Below, one piece after another: positions 38,654 to 39,289 of a DNA stretch of 39,289 bases. The position numbers and the translations under genes are program-made. The DNA is from JAWXBT01 sp964523015 (GTDB taxonomy: Bacteria > Bdellovibrionota_C > UBA2361 > J135): assembly GCA_964523015.1 (NCBI GenBank), contig CAZFXN010000025.1, positions 1 to 39,289 of the forward strand, read 5' to 3'. How positions within the stretch are numbered: the first letter of the stretch is position 1; the number at the start of each line of letters is the position of its first letter. A model generated the notes under the pieces. The model saw only the letters and a list, made by a program, of their open reading frames with translations. It searched no databases and was not told where the DNA came from.

Positions 38654-39289
38654 CGCTCAACTCCTGTATTCATCAAACTTCCAGATAAAGAATCAAATAA
38701 TCTATTCGAATTTAGCAGTGAAGAATGATAGCTATCCAGACTACGATTTAGGACATCAAAACATTTTGCAAATTTATTTTGTAAGGAAATTGGTGGTACT
38801 GGTACCTCAATACTTTCGAATTTTGTCTTGCTTACCATTCCTTTCATACTGTTGGTTGAAGCAGCTTGAATGAGTTTTTTCCCAACATAGAAAAGTGCAT
38901 AAAGATACTTACTGTTGCACGATTCATCTGGTACGACTGCGTTAATTTGTTGATTAAAAGTGACTTCCCTGTCGGTAAAAGCTGCATTGCCAATGCAGGA
39001 CGGACTTCCTGCGATGCAAGTAACAAGAATTGAACCTGTCGGAACTGCTCGACCTACGACCTTACCCTCGTCGGATAAAAACTCTGTAGCTTTTGTTAAA
39101 TAGTGGGATGGAGTATTAATGTTGTCGGACTTAATCCATTCAATTGACGATCCATAATATTCGGGGTGTGCTCGGGGCGGCGTATTCCCAGTAACGACGT
39201 TGCCAATTTCCCCCAGTTTATGCAGTTCCCAGTTCTTAGGATTCGATACAGGATCACCAAACATCTCCAAAAATACCGACCGCAGAAAG
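38650..39289 (-). CDS. hsdS: Type I restriction-modification specificity subunit, 3' part
   Basis: The last 213 codons of a gene that continues past the window edge. The visible part begins in the conserved linker helix and reads FLEMFGDPVSNPKNWE, then a target-recognition domain with LGEIGNVVTGNTP, and the terminal helix PVPPISLQNKFAKCFDVLN. These are C-terminal-half features of HsdS, which sets DNA specificity for HsdM and HsdR. The reading frame is open to base 39289, so the first domain and hsdM should lie upstream. The next gene on the strand overlaps its stop. Confidence 0.88.
   Translation of the reverse strand, partial: FLRSVFLEMFGDPVSNPKNWELHKLGEIGNVVTGNTPPRAHPEYYGSSIEWIKSDNINTPSHYLTKATEFLSDEGKVVGRAVPTGSILVTCIAGSPSCIGNAAFTDREVTFNQQINAVVPDESCNSKYLYALFYVGKKLIQAASTNSMKGMVSKTKFESIEVPVPPISLQNKFAKCFDVLNRSLDSYHSSLLNSNRLFDSLSGSLMNTGVER

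Noticed and set aside
1..39289. tRNA, rRNA or tmRNA genes
   Set aside because: The intergenic gaps were read for cloverleaf ends, CCA-proximal motifs and conserved rRNA words. None was found, and ssrA is not beside smpB.

Overview
This is an approximately 39 kb, AT-rich (roughly 40% GC by eye) bacterial chromosome segment that uses the standard code. The organism is Gram-negative: there is an outer-membrane CopB, an Slt-type soluble lytic transglycosylase with a signal peptide, an Hda-like DnaA paralogue and an outer-membrane beta-barrel candidate. The prfA-prmC-(copBA)-murA order recalls the prfA-prmC-murA run of delta-type proteobacteria and their relatives, but the species cannot be named from sequence alone.

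Layout. 1-2580: a decayed accessory patch with a glutamine-amidotransferase pseudogene, a translationally coupled small protein/nucleotidyltransferase pair, and a convergent DUF4143-type ATPase flanked by two diverged copies of the nucleotidyltransferase 3' end. 2582-14878: housekeeping genes (slt, prfA, prmC, murA, hda, fabF), interrupted by a copper-resistance pair copB/copA on the minus strand. MurA carries Asp where Cys is usual in the active-site loop. 14879-17985: secreted proteins of unknown role, a very small ORF with a strong Shine-Dalgarno sequence, and an ArsR regulator followed by a 50-residue Cys-rich peptide. 18100-22097: nth, an SseB-like gene, panB-panD-smpB and a rhodanese. 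22515-24126: an FAD amine oxidase followed by a long perfect hairpin and a MITE-like element. 24103-29286: a divergent manganese locus with MntR, two dyad operators, and a substrate-binding protein/ATPase/two-permease ABC transporter in which both permeases carry C-terminal DtxR-type modules. 29451-32645: a GC-rich zinc-ribbon gene, an orphan branched-chain-type binding protein and leucyl aminopeptidase. 32717-35049: a five-gene metal-handling cluster (DoxX-like, Cys/His-rich periplasmic protein, beta-barrel, MerP-like, MerT-like). 35159-39289: a membrane-bound hydrolase-like protein and a defence-type island with a Panacea-RelE/ParE-like toxin-antitoxin pair, two gene remnants, a PIN-like gene and the 3' part of hsdS.

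Metal handling is the common thread. Copper is covered by CopAB, soft or thiophilic metals by ArsR plus the Cys-rich peptide and by the Mer-like cluster, and manganese by the MntR-controlled transporter. The main candidates for new biology are the manganese locus with three DtxR-type modules, the ArsR/Cys-rich peptide pair, the mobile element that supplies the last codons of mntR, the structured intergenic region before fabF, and the hsdS/PIN-like overlap. No tRNA, rRNA or CRISPR array was seen.
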